DNA from: CAZFLM01 sp964519955
GTDB taxonomy: Bacteria > Armatimonadota > Chthonomonadetes > Chthonomonadales > CAJBBX01
Direction of reading: 5' to 3'
NCBI GenBank assembly: GCA_964519955.1
Contig: CAZFLM010000045.1
Coordinates: forward strand, 1-54,489
Length of the DNA stretch: 54,489 bases
The notes below the pieces were generated by a model that was given only the letters and a program-made list of their open reading frames with translations, had not been told where the DNA came from and did not search any database. Numbering within the stretch: position 1 is the first letter of the stretch; every line of letters starts with the position of its first letter. Both the position numbers and the translations under genes were made by a program. Shown one piece after another: positions 1 to 6,622 of the stretch.

Positions 1-437
1 GGGCAGGGACGCCCATCCCACCACGGCGTTGTACCGGACGGGCAGGGACGCCCATCCCACCACGGCGCTGTACCGGACGGGCAGGGACGCCCATGCCACC
101 ACCGCGTCGCGCGTGGCGAGAGGCAACCTCCCATCGTCTTGCCACGCTGTACCGCACGGGCAGGGACGCCCATCCCACCACGGCGTCGTGCGTGGCGAGA
201 GGCAACGGCCCATCGTCTTGCCACGCTGTACCGCACGGGCAGGGACGCCCATCCCACCACGGCGTCGTGCGTGGCGAGAGGCAACTGCCCATCGTCTTGC
301 CACGCTGTACCGGACGGGCAGGGACGCCCATCCCGCCACGGCGCCGTGCGTGGCGAGAGGCAACGGCCCATCGTCTTGCCACGCTGTACCGGACGGGCAG
401 GGACGCCCATCCCGCCACGGCGTCGTGCGTGGCGGCC
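1..437. repeat. 79-bp tandem repeat array with 39-bp partial units
   Basis: The motif GGGCAGGGACGCCCAT starts at 1, 40, 79, 158, 237, 316 and 395. The first two steps are 39 bp and the next four are 79 bp. The long unit also carries a GTGGCGAGAGGCAAC block and a CATCGTCTTGCCACGCTGTACC block. Units differ by only a few substitutions. No coding ORF here is convincing, because the open frames simply repeat the unit. The array abuts the 3' end of murF and runs off the window edge. Single relatives of the core occur at 28711-28741 and, degenerate, at 48931-48960, so the core is a dispersed repeat that has been amplified here. Confidence 0.9.
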
Positions 438-449
438 GTTACTGGCCTA

Positions 450-1799
450 CTACTCCTCCATCAGCCGCGCGACGATGCGCTCCATCTCCATGGCACGGGA
501 GCCCTTCACCAGCACGATGTCGCCTGGCTCGATCAGGCCGGCCACTGCTTCCGTTGCTGCCGCGGTGTCCGCGAAGGAGCGGGCCTGCACCCCCGTCGCG
601 CCCCTCGCGATGTCTTCCGCCAGCGTGCCAACCGTCAGGAGCAGGTCCACGCCCGACTGCTCGGCGCACTCGCCGACCGACCGGTGGGCCGCGCCGGACT
701 CGTCGCCCAGCTCCTTCATGTCGCCCAGGATGGCGACCTTCCTGCGGCCCGCGCCCATGGCAGCCAGAGTCCGCAAGGCAGCGCGCATCGAGTCGGGCGC
801 GGCGTTGTAGGCGTCGTCGATGATCGTGACCCCGTTCGGCACCTGGCGGACCTGGGTGCGCATCGAGGGGGCCTGGTAGGCGCGGAGCCGCTCGGCGGCC
901 TGCTCCAGCGTCACGCCGAACGCGAGCCCGGCTGCCGCCGCAGCCGCCGCGTTCACCACGTGGTGAGCGCCGGGCACGGACAGCTCAAAGGGCACCTTGT
1001 CGATGCGGAAGGAGGCGCACCCGTTCGTGCCGGGCGCCACATCGGTCGCGCGAACGTCCGCGGCCGCGCCGAGGCCGAACGTGAGCACGCGGCAGCGGCA
1101 GAGGGCGGCCAGGTAGGCGGCGAAGTGGTCATCGGCGGGGAGGATGGCGCAGCCGTCCTCGGGAAGGGCCTGCAGCAGCTCGCCCTTGGCGGCGGCAATG
1201 GCCTCGCGCGATCCGAGCAGCTCCATGTGCGACACGCCGATGTTGGTGACCACGCCCGCCTGCGGCGACGCGATGCGGCAGAGGTCGGCGATCTGGCCGG
1301 GGCCGCGCATGCCCATCTCGGCAACGATCAGCTCGTGGCGCGGCTCGACCGCGAGGAGGGTGCGGGGCAGGCCGATCTCGTTGTTGTAGTTCCTGGCCGA
1401 AACATGAACGGCCTTGGTCGCCGATAGCACACAGGCGACCATATCGCGCGTCGAGGTCTTGCCCACACTGCCGGTAATCGCCACTAGCGGGATCGGATGC
1501 TTCGAACGGTGCCAGGCGGCGAGGCGGCCCAGCGCGGCAAGCGGGTCGTCGACCACCAACTGCGGCCCAGCGGCTTCCGGCACAGGGTGCGCCACCACCG
1601 CGGCGACGGCCCCCAGCTCGAAGGCGCGCGCGACGTAGGCGTGGCCATCGGTGTTCTCGCCGACCAGCGCGAAGAAGAGCGACCCAGCCGCCCCCTCACG
1701 CGTGTCCGTGCAGATCCCCGAGAAGCTCAGCCCCTCGAGCGGCCCGGTCGGCCGTGCGCCCATGGCCCCGGCGGCAGCACCAACGTCTATCGTAGGCAA
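450..1799 (-). CDS. murF: UDP-N-acetylmuramoyl-tripeptide--D-alanyl-D-alanine ligase
   Basis: Cytoplasmic ATP-dependent Mur ligase that adds the D-Ala-D-Ala dipeptide to UDP-MurNAc-tripeptide, the last soluble step of peptidoglycan precursor synthesis. The 449-residue length is normal for MurF. Visible signatures are the P-loop GSVGKTST at residues 110-117, the RNYNNEIG segment around 136-143 typical of MurF, NIGVSHMELLGS in the central domain, and DDAYNAAPDSM near the start of the C-terminal ligase domain. The start is the only sensible ATG before the divergent intergenic region shared with ddl. Ddl makes the dipeptide that MurF consumes, so the pair is functionally linked although divergently transcribed. 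The 3' end runs straight into the tandem repeat array. No lesions are seen. Confidence 0.96.
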   Translation of the reverse strand: MPTIDVGAAAGAMGARPTGPLEGLSFSGICTDTREGAAGSLFFALVGENTDGHAYVARAFELGAVAAVVAHPVPEAAGPQLVVDDPLAALGRLAAWHRSKHPIPLVAITGSVGKTSTRDMVACVLSATKAVHVSARNYNNEIGLPRTLLAVEPRHELIVAEMGMRGPGQIADLCRIASPQAGVVTNIGVSHMELLGSREAIAAAKGELLQALPEDGCAILPADDHFAAYLAALCRCRVLTFGLGAAADVRATDVAPGTNGCASFRIDKVPFELSVPGAHHVVNAAAAAAAGLAFGVTLEQAAERLRAYQAPSMRTQVRQVPNGVTIIDDAYNAAPDSMRAALRTLAAMGAGRRKVAILGDMKELGDESGAAHRSVGECAEQSGVDLLLTVGTLAEDIARGATGVQARSFADTAAATEAVAGLIEPGDIVLVKGSRAMEMERIVARLMEE

Positions 1800-1880
1800 G
1801 TCACCCTCTCCCTCCGGGTCCAGGCGCAGCCCCAGCCCCCGACACCCGTCACCCAGCCCCCGCCGTTAGGTTACCCGCTG

Positions 1881-1910
1881 TGGACAGGGCTTGTCCGGCG
1901 GTGCTAAGAT
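1881..1910 (+). promoter_or_regulatory. Candidate sigma-70 promoter for ddl
   Basis: TGGACA (1881-1886), an 18-nt spacer, then TAAGAT (1905-1910), in the short gap between the divergent murF and ddl genes. The predicted start near 1917 leaves a leader of about 30 nt before the ddl GTG. Both boxes are imperfect, so this is tentative. Confidence 0.4.
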
Positions 1911-1946
1911 GATGCGTATCCCCACATTCCACGACCGAGGTTTCCT

Positions 1947-2981
1947 GTGTCGAAGCTCCGCGTGGCCGTCCTGATGGGCGGCGTCTCCTCCGAACGCACC
2001 ATTTCCATCTCCACCGGCCGGCAGATCCTGGTGGCCCTCGACCCCGAGCGCTACGAGACGCAGGCGCTGGATCCGGCCACGCTGCACGGGCCGCCTGCCA
2101 TCGCTGGAGCGCCTGCCGCGCCTGCCATCGGGTCAGCGCCTGCCGACCAGCCTGCCGACCTCGCGCCGATGAGCGTGCAGGACCTGGCCGCCGGGGCGTC
2201 GCACGCGCGGCCGGATGTCGTCTTCCTGGCGCTGCACGGCAAGGGTGGCGAGGACGGCACCGTGCAGGGCATGCTGGAGGTGCTCGGCATTCCGTACACC
2301 GGCTCCGGCGTGCTCGCGAGCGCCCTGGCGATGGACAAGTCGATGGCCAAGCGCGTCCTGCGGGCGAGTGGCGTGCCGGTTCCGGACGAGATCGTGGTGC
2401 GGCGGCGGAAGCGCATGGCGGATGCCGATGTCGATGCGGAGATCGCCGGTACGTTCGGCTATCCGGTCATCGTGAAGCCGAACGAGGGCGGGAGCACGAT
2501 CGGGTGCACCATCGTGCGGTCGGCGGAGGCGCTGCCCGGCGCCATCGACGCGGCGCTGGCGGAGGACCCGGTCGCGCTGATCGAGCCGCTGCTGCCCGGA
2601 ATCGAGATCACCGCCGGGGTGCTGGGCAATGACGAGCCGCAGGTGCTCCCACTCATCGAGATCGTGCCGAAGGACGGGTTCTACGACTTCGAGGCGAAGT
2701 ACGCGCCCGGCGGCAGCGCCCACGTCATTCCGGCGCGCATCTCCGAGTTGGCCACGGCCCGCGCGTGCGAGTATGCGGCCGCTGCGCATCTGGCCCTGGG
2801 CTGCCGGGGCATGTGCCGCGTCGATATGATGGTGGATGGCGACCAGCCCGTGGTGCTGGAGGTGAACACGATCCCCGGCATGACGCCGACGAGCCTGCTG
2901 CCGGACGCGGCGCGGTCCGCCGGCATCGGGTTCGGGGAACTGCTGGACAAGATCGTGGGGTACGCGCTGGAGAAGGGGTAA
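1947..2981 (+). CDS. ddl: D-alanine--D-alanine ligase
   Basis: ATP-grasp ligase that joins two D-alanines to make the dipeptide used by MurF. 344 residues. The N-terminal substrate domain starts VAVLMGGVSSERTIS. LALHGKGGEDGTVQG lies at about 94-108, LAMDKSMAKRVL begins the ATP-grasp region at about 127, and the C-terminal EVNTIPGMTPTSLLP (about 305-319) supplies the metal and substrate ligands expected of Ddl. The start is GTG, with a CGAGG Shine-Dalgarno 6 nt upstream. Residues about 49-75 form an Ala/Pro-rich low-complexity insert encoded by GCGCCTGCC-like repeats, unusual for Ddl and probably a surface loop. A 12-bp hairpin follows the stop codon closely. Confidence 0.96.
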   Translation: MSKLRVAVLMGGVSSERTISISTGRQILVALDPERYETQALDPATLHGPPAIAGAPAAPAIGSAPADQPADLAPMSVQDLAAGASHARPDVVFLALHGKGGEDGTVQGMLEVLGIPYTGSGVLASALAMDKSMAKRVLRASGVPVPDEIVVRRRKRMADADVDAEIAGTFGYPVIVKPNEGGSTIGCTIVRSAEALPGAIDAALAEDPVALIEPLLPGIEITAGVLGNDEPQVLPLIEIVPKDGFYDFEAKYAPGGSAHVIPARISELATARACEYAAAAHLALGCRGMCRVDMMVDGDQPVVLEVNTIPGMTPTSLLPDAARSAGIGFGELLDKIVGYALEKG

Positions 2982-2988
2982 GTAACGA

Positions 2989-3022
2989 GCAGGGCGCTCC
3001 CCTTGTGTGAGGAGCGCCCTGC
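2989..3022. terminator. Bidirectional terminator between ddl and ssrA
   Basis: Perfect 12-bp stem (GCAGGGCGCTCC at 2989-3000, GGAGCGCCCTGC at 3011-3022) with a 10-nt loop. It lies 7 nt after the ddl stop and 5 nt beyond the 3' end of ssrA, which converges from the other strand. T-tracts are short on both sides (GTTTGT on the plus side), but the position suggests it serves both genes. Confidence 0.75.
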
Positions 3023-3027
3023 GTTTG

Positions 3028-3374
3028 TGGAGGTGCGGGGACTCGAACCCCGGTCCCCGGAGATACATCCCTGGCCTCTACGAGCGTATTCCGTGTTTGA
3101 TTCTCGCAGGGCTGCTTCCCACGGACAGGATCAGCCTCCGCCAGTCCACTGGGAGTCCCGCACCGGGCGGCGGACGCGCCCGGTGAAGCAAGTCAGCTTA
3201 GGTTACGCCCGAAGCCGTCTCGGCTGACAGGAGACGGGCGGACGCGCGGCATTAAGCCGCGAGCGCGTACTGGTTAGTGTTCGCGTTTATTGTTTTTGCC
3301 GCTTTTAACGAGGCCAGCGGCACCTCGGCTCGCCACCAGAAATGCCATCGCCCAGGTCGACGCCAATCACCCCC
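3028..3374 (-). ncRNA. ssrA: tmRNA (transfer-messenger RNA), tag ANTNQYALAA
   Basis: One-piece tmRNA of about 347 nt that rescues stalled ribosomes by trans-translation. The 5' end reads GGGGGUGAUUGGCGUCGAC and the 3' T-arm reads GGGUUCGAGUCCCCGCACCUCCA. The 5' GGGGGUG pairs with the 3' CACCUCC to form the acceptor stem. The pseudoknot 1 region (GCCGAGGUGC, GGCCUCGUUAAAAGCGGC) closely matches E. coli tmRNA. The resume frame near 3282-3250 encodes ANTNQYALAA followed by UAA, ending in the usual ALAA degron. The genomic 3' end continues CAA rather than CCA, so CCA must be added after transcription. It is convergent with ddl. Confidence 0.95.
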
Positions 3375-3421
3375 GGGTGGCACACGGGATCGCGCCGCTA
3401 ACCCGGCCGCGTCCCATCATC

Positions 3422-3450
3422 ATTATGGTATACGGACCGCCCGCCGTCAA
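3422..3450 (-). promoter_or_regulatory. sigma-70 promoter of ssrA
   Basis: On the minus strand, TTGACG (3445-3450), a 17-nt spacer, then CATAAT (3422-3427). The predicted transcription start near 3415 is about 41 nt upstream of the mature tmRNA 5' end at 3374. This fits a precursor trimmed by RNase P. Confidence 0.7.
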
Positions 3451-3500
3451 GGGCGTCACGGATTGCGAACCGCAGCCGTTGGCCGGAGCTGGCGGCCGCG

Positions 3501-3531
3501 CCTGGAGGGTCGGCCTCCGTGCCGACCGCGG
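3501..3531 (+). repeat. Dispersed hairpin repeat with CTCCGT loop, copy 1
   Basis: CCTGGAG is followed by a 7-bp hairpin, GGTCGGC / GCCGACC, closing a CTCCGT loop, then GCGG. The same frame occurs at 24533-24562 with stem GGTGGCG / CGCCACC. The loop and flanks are kept while the stem pairs change together. It sits in the 3375-3590 gap between the tmRNA and the serine hydrolase gene. Confidence 0.6.
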
Positions 3532-3590
3532 CCGCGCTCGGGTGGGCGTGAGTGGCGGGTCGGGCATGGCGGCTGGCAAGGAGCGAGGGA

Positions 3591-4688
3591 ATGGGCTTGC
3601 AGCAGGTTGCACCGAACGAGGCAGGGCTGGACGCCGGGCGGCTCGCGCGCGTCGCCCCGATCCTCGATGCGGGCGTCGAGCATGGGGTGTACACCGCGGC
3701 AGTCCTCTGCGTGGTGCGCGAGGGGAAGGTCGCCTGGCTCTCCGCACACGGGACCATCGGCGAGGGTGTGCCGACGGCGGCGGATACCATCTTCGACCTG
3801 GCCTCGGTGACGAAGCCGCACACAGCGCTCGGGCTCCTGCGGCTCGTCGAGATGGGCGAGGTGCTCCTCTCCCAGACGGTGGGCGAGTTCTTCCCGGAGG
3901 CGCGGCCGGGCCTGGCGCGCGTTACGCTGAGGCAGTTGGCGACGCACGTGTCGGGGCTCATCCCGTGGAAGCCGCTCTACGAGGCAGGTGCCGGCAAGGA
4001 CGCGATGCTGCGCGAGATCCTGTCCCCGCCGCTGGAGCGGACGCCGGGCGAGCGCTACGCCTACAGCGACCTCGGCTACATCCTGCTCGGCGAGGTGATC
4101 GAGCGCGTGTCGGGTGTGTCCCTTGCCGAGTTCCTGCGCCGCGAGGTGTTCGAGCCGTTGGGCATGGCGGACGCCGGCTTCCTGCCCGATCCCTCGCTGC
4201 GCCCGCGCATCGCGCCCTGTGCCAACTGCCCGGCGCGCGAGGGGCAGACCCTGGTCGGGGAGGTGCACGACGCGAATGCACACTTCTACGGCGGCGTCGC
4301 GGGGCATGCCGGCCTGTTCGGCACCGCGCCGGATCTGGCGACTGTGGTCGCGATGATGCTGAGCCGTGAAGGGCGGGCGGGGGATTCGGTGCTCTCGCGG
4401 CCTGCTCTCGACCTGGCCGAGCACTCGTGCGTGCCGGAGGCGGTTGGTGGACACACGATCGGCTGGTTCGCCTCGCCGAACCCGATGCTGCCCCGCGGCG
4501 ATCTGCTGAGCGACAAGGCATTCGGCCATACCGGCTACACGGGGACGATGGTGGTGTGCGACCCCATGTTCGGCGTGGGCATCGTGCTCCTCACGAACCG
4601 CGTGATCAACCCGGCGGACAACACCGGCATCCAGTCGGTGCGGCGGCGCGTCATCAACGTGGTGGCGGGCGCGATCTGCGGGGGGTAG
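3591..4688 (+). CDS. Serine hydrolase, class C beta-lactamase / D-Ala-D-Ala carboxypeptidase-like family
   Basis: Beta-lactamase-fold serine hydrolase (PF00144 type) of 365 residues. SVTK in DLASVTKPHTAL provides the Ser-x-x-Lys catalytic pair, YSD in YAYSDLGY is the Tyr-x-Asn equivalent, and HTG in GHTGYTG replaces the KTG box as in esterase-like members. The start is the ATG at 3591 because AAGGAG (3578-3583) lies 7 nt upstream. The frame is open further upstream but has no ribosome site there. No signal peptide is visible, so a cytoplasmic esterase or peptidase is as likely as a cell-wall enzyme. Substrate cannot be assigned, and there is no basis for calling it a resistance beta-lactamase. 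It converges with the membrane protein gene downstream. Confidence 0.85.
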   Translation: MGLQQVAPNEAGLDAGRLARVAPILDAGVEHGVYTAAVLCVVREGKVAWLSAHGTIGEGVPTAADTIFDLASVTKPHTALGLLRLVEMGEVLLSQTVGEFFPEARPGLARVTLRQLATHVSGLIPWKPLYEAGAGKDAMLREILSPPLERTPGERYAYSDLGYILLGEVIERVSGVSLAEFLRREVFEPLGMADAGFLPDPSLRPRIAPCANCPAREGQTLVGEVHDANAHFYGGVAGHAGLFGTAPDLATVVAMMLSREGRAGDSVLSRPALDLAEHSCVPEAVGGHTIGWFASPNPMLPRGDLLSDKAFGHTGYTGTMVVCDPMFGVGIVLLTNRVINPADNTGIQSVRRRVINVVAGAICGG

Positions 4689-4731
4689 GCGCGGCAGGCG
4701 GCCGCGCAACGTGGTCATGGCGGGCGCGAGG

Positions 4732-5457
4732 CTAGAGGGACTCGCGGGTTGCTAGCTCGGCGGGTCGCTGGGCGTCATCGAGGCGCTCCTGCCACTCAAG
4801 GCGACTGAGCGACTTCTTGCGCTCGACCGCACGCTCCTGCAGGGCGCGGAGATCTTCGTCGTCGCGCTCGTCCTGCTCCTCGCGGGCCACGATCTTCGGG
4901 GCGTAGAACACGCCTGCAGCGGCGAAGATGCCCGTCAGGAACAGGATGACGTCGTTGTAGTTGGCCCGGGTCAGGATGCCGATGAGGCCGTGGCCGCCCA
5001 GGTAGACGGCGGCGGCGGCGAAGTAGGCGCGGCGCGCCCAGATCGAGGCGGGGTACAGGGCTTCGGCGGCGCCGGCGACCAGCGCGATGATGGCGAGGAG
5101 CGCCCAGCCGTACGGGTACACCTGCTCCACGAGGACGTAGTCCATCTCCGGGGGCAGTGGGACGAGGTGCTGCAGGTCGCCGAGTGCCAGCAGCCCGATG
5201 CCGTAGCACAGGGTGACGATGAGCCAGCGACGGACACGGGCGATGACGATGCCGATGACGAGGGCGACCATGGCAACCGGCAGGATGCCGGGGCGGTCGC
5301 GCACGAGGGCGGCGAGCAGTGGCTCGGATAGGATCAGCAGGTAGGCGAGCAGAAGCGGGCCGAAGAGCCTGGCGGATGTCTTGACCCCGCGTATGGCTCC
5401 CAGCCGCTTCACGCCGTTCGCGATTCGCTCGATAGTGCTGGCTGCGTCGTTGGCCAT
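4732..5457 (-). CDS. Polytopic membrane protein of unknown function
   Basis: 241 residues starting MANDAAST. About six hydrophobic segments are visible (for example LLLAYLLILSEPLLAALV, VAMVALVIGIVIA, ALLAIIALVAGAAEALY, VILFLTGIFAAAGVFYA). A charged C-terminal tail of about 45 residues (EEQDERDDEDLRALQERAVERKK) is probably a cytoplasmic helix. The frame extends upstream to 5538, but a strong promoter occupies 5510-5538 and predicts transcription from about 5503, which rules out that longer start. The ATG at 5457 is the first good one. No recognisable family motif was seen. The gene is divergent from the formimidoyltransferase. Confidence 0.75.
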   Translation of the reverse strand: MANDAASTIERIANGVKRLGAIRGVKTSARLFGPLLLAYLLILSEPLLAALVRDRPGILPVAMVALVIGIVIARVRRWLIVTLCYGIGLLALGDLQHLVPLPPEMDYVLVEQVYPYGWALLAIIALVAGAAEALYPASIWARRAYFAAAAVYLGGHGLIGILTRANYNDVILFLTGIFAAAGVFYAPKIVAREEQDERDDEDLRALQERAVERKKSLSRLEWQERLDDAQRPAELATRESL

Positions 5458-5509
5458 ATACCGGTGCCCAGGGCGTCCTGCCGGCGCCGTCGTTCCGTCG
5501 TAGATGCCC

Positions 5510-5538
5510 AGTATACGGACTCTCCACCCGCGTGTCAA
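5510..5538 (-). promoter_or_regulatory. sigma-70 promoter of the membrane protein gene
   Basis: Minus strand TTGACA (5533-5538), a 17-nt spacer and TATACT (5510-5515). Both boxes are near consensus. It overlaps the apparent long start of the downstream frame and so decides the annotated start at 5457. Its -35 box lies just upstream of the divergent gene at 5573. Confidence 0.75.
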
Positions 5539-5572
5539 ATCGGCGGGTCACGATCGTACCAGTAACCACACG

Positions 5573-6484
5573 ATGCCGCGTTCTCTCGTACAATGCGCAG
5601 CCAACTTCAGCGAGGGCCGTCGCCCGGAGGCCATCTCGGCGATCGTTGGGGCCGCCGCGGCGCCGGGCGCAGTCGTCGCCGACTGGTCCGCGGATGCCGA
5701 CCACAACCGGATGGTGCTGACGCTGGTCGGCGAACCCGGCGGCGTCGCGGAGGCGGTGCTCGCTGCTGCCCGAGCGGCCATCGAGCGCATAGACCTGCGG
5801 CGGCACGAGGGCGTCCATCCCCGCCTCGGCGCGGTGGACGTCGTGCCCTTCACTCCCCTGCGCGACGTCACGATGGCGGAGTGCGTCGATGTCTCGCGGC
5901 GCGTTGCCGAGCGCCTCGGCGCCTTGGGGGTGCCCGTGTACCTCTATGAGCGCTCGGCGCAGGCTGGGAGGGCCGCGGCGCTGCCGGTGCTGCGCCGCGG
6001 CGGCTTCGAGACCATACGCGCCGGCGAGTTGGCAGGCGACCGGACGCCGGACTTCGGGCCGCGCCGGGCGCATATGACCGCTGGTGCGTCGGTGGTGGGC
6101 GCCCGCCCTCCGCTCGTTGCGTGGAACGTGGAACTCGACGCAGGCGACCCAGCGGCCGCGAGGGCGATCGCGGCGGCCCTCCGCAGGGAACGGGACCATG
6201 ACCCGGTGCTGGCCGGGGTGCGCGCTCTCGGCCTGTGGCTTCCGCGCCGCCGCTGTGCCCAGGTGTCGCTGAACGTCACCGAGGTGCGCGAGGGGGTCGT
6301 GCCGGCGGTTCTGGGCTTCGTGCGGCAGGAAGCGGGCCGCCATGCGGTGAACCTACATCGAAGCGAGTTCATCGGACTCGTGCCCTTGGTGTCGCTAGGA
6401 GCATGTGGCGCTGCCGAGGTGCTGTGGCTGGACTACCGGCCCGAACAGACGGTCGAGTATTGGCTCGCCCGGGCCGGAGTGTGA
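5573..6484 (+). CDS. ftcD: Glutamate formimidoyltransferase (FtcD N-domain type)
   Basis: 303-residue folate-dependent enzyme that transfers the formimino group of N-formimino-L-glutamate to tetrahydrofolate, in histidine degradation and one-carbon metabolism. Family signatures are CAANFSEGRRPEAI at the N-terminus, ADHNRMVLTLVG, the HEGVHPRLGAVDVVPFTP block that carries catalytic His and folate contacts, VYLYERSA, and PDFGP. Length fits the stand-alone transferase; the cyclodeaminase half is absent. The start ATG at 5573 places the conserved CxxNFSEG at the usual position. An upstream in-frame ATG at 5504 would add residues unlike the family. No histidine-utilisation genes are adjacent, so the pathway link rests on the family. 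Confidence 0.88.
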   Translation: MPRSLVQCAANFSEGRRPEAISAIVGAAAAPGAVVADWSADADHNRMVLTLVGEPGGVAEAVLAAARAAIERIDLRRHEGVHPRLGAVDVVPFTPLRDVTMAECVDVSRRVAERLGALGVPVYLYERSAQAGRAAALPVLRRGGFETIRAGELAGDRTPDFGPRRAHMTAGASVVGARPPLVAWNVELDAGDPAAARAIAAALRRERDHDPVLAGVRALGLWLPRRRCAQVSLNVTEVREGVVPAVLGFVRQEAGRHAVNLHRSEFIGLVPLVSLGACGAAEVLWLDYRPEQTVEYWLARAGV

Positions 6485-6622
6485 GGCGCCTTCGCCTCCA
6501 GGCGGGCGCGGGGCAGCAGGGCCGCCCATCGCGAGCGGCGCAGTCGACACATACCTATCTCATCTCCTCACGCGCCGTACCGCAGCATCGATGCTCGTGC
6601 CAGCGCGGCTGACCATACCGGA

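Noticed and set aside
1..437. CRISPR-like array
   Set aside because: The whole 79-bp unit is repeated, so there are no unique spacers, and no cas genes are present.
5504..5572. Earlier start for the formimidoyltransferase
   Set aside because: The extra residues do not resemble the family N-terminus and overlap the divergent promoter.
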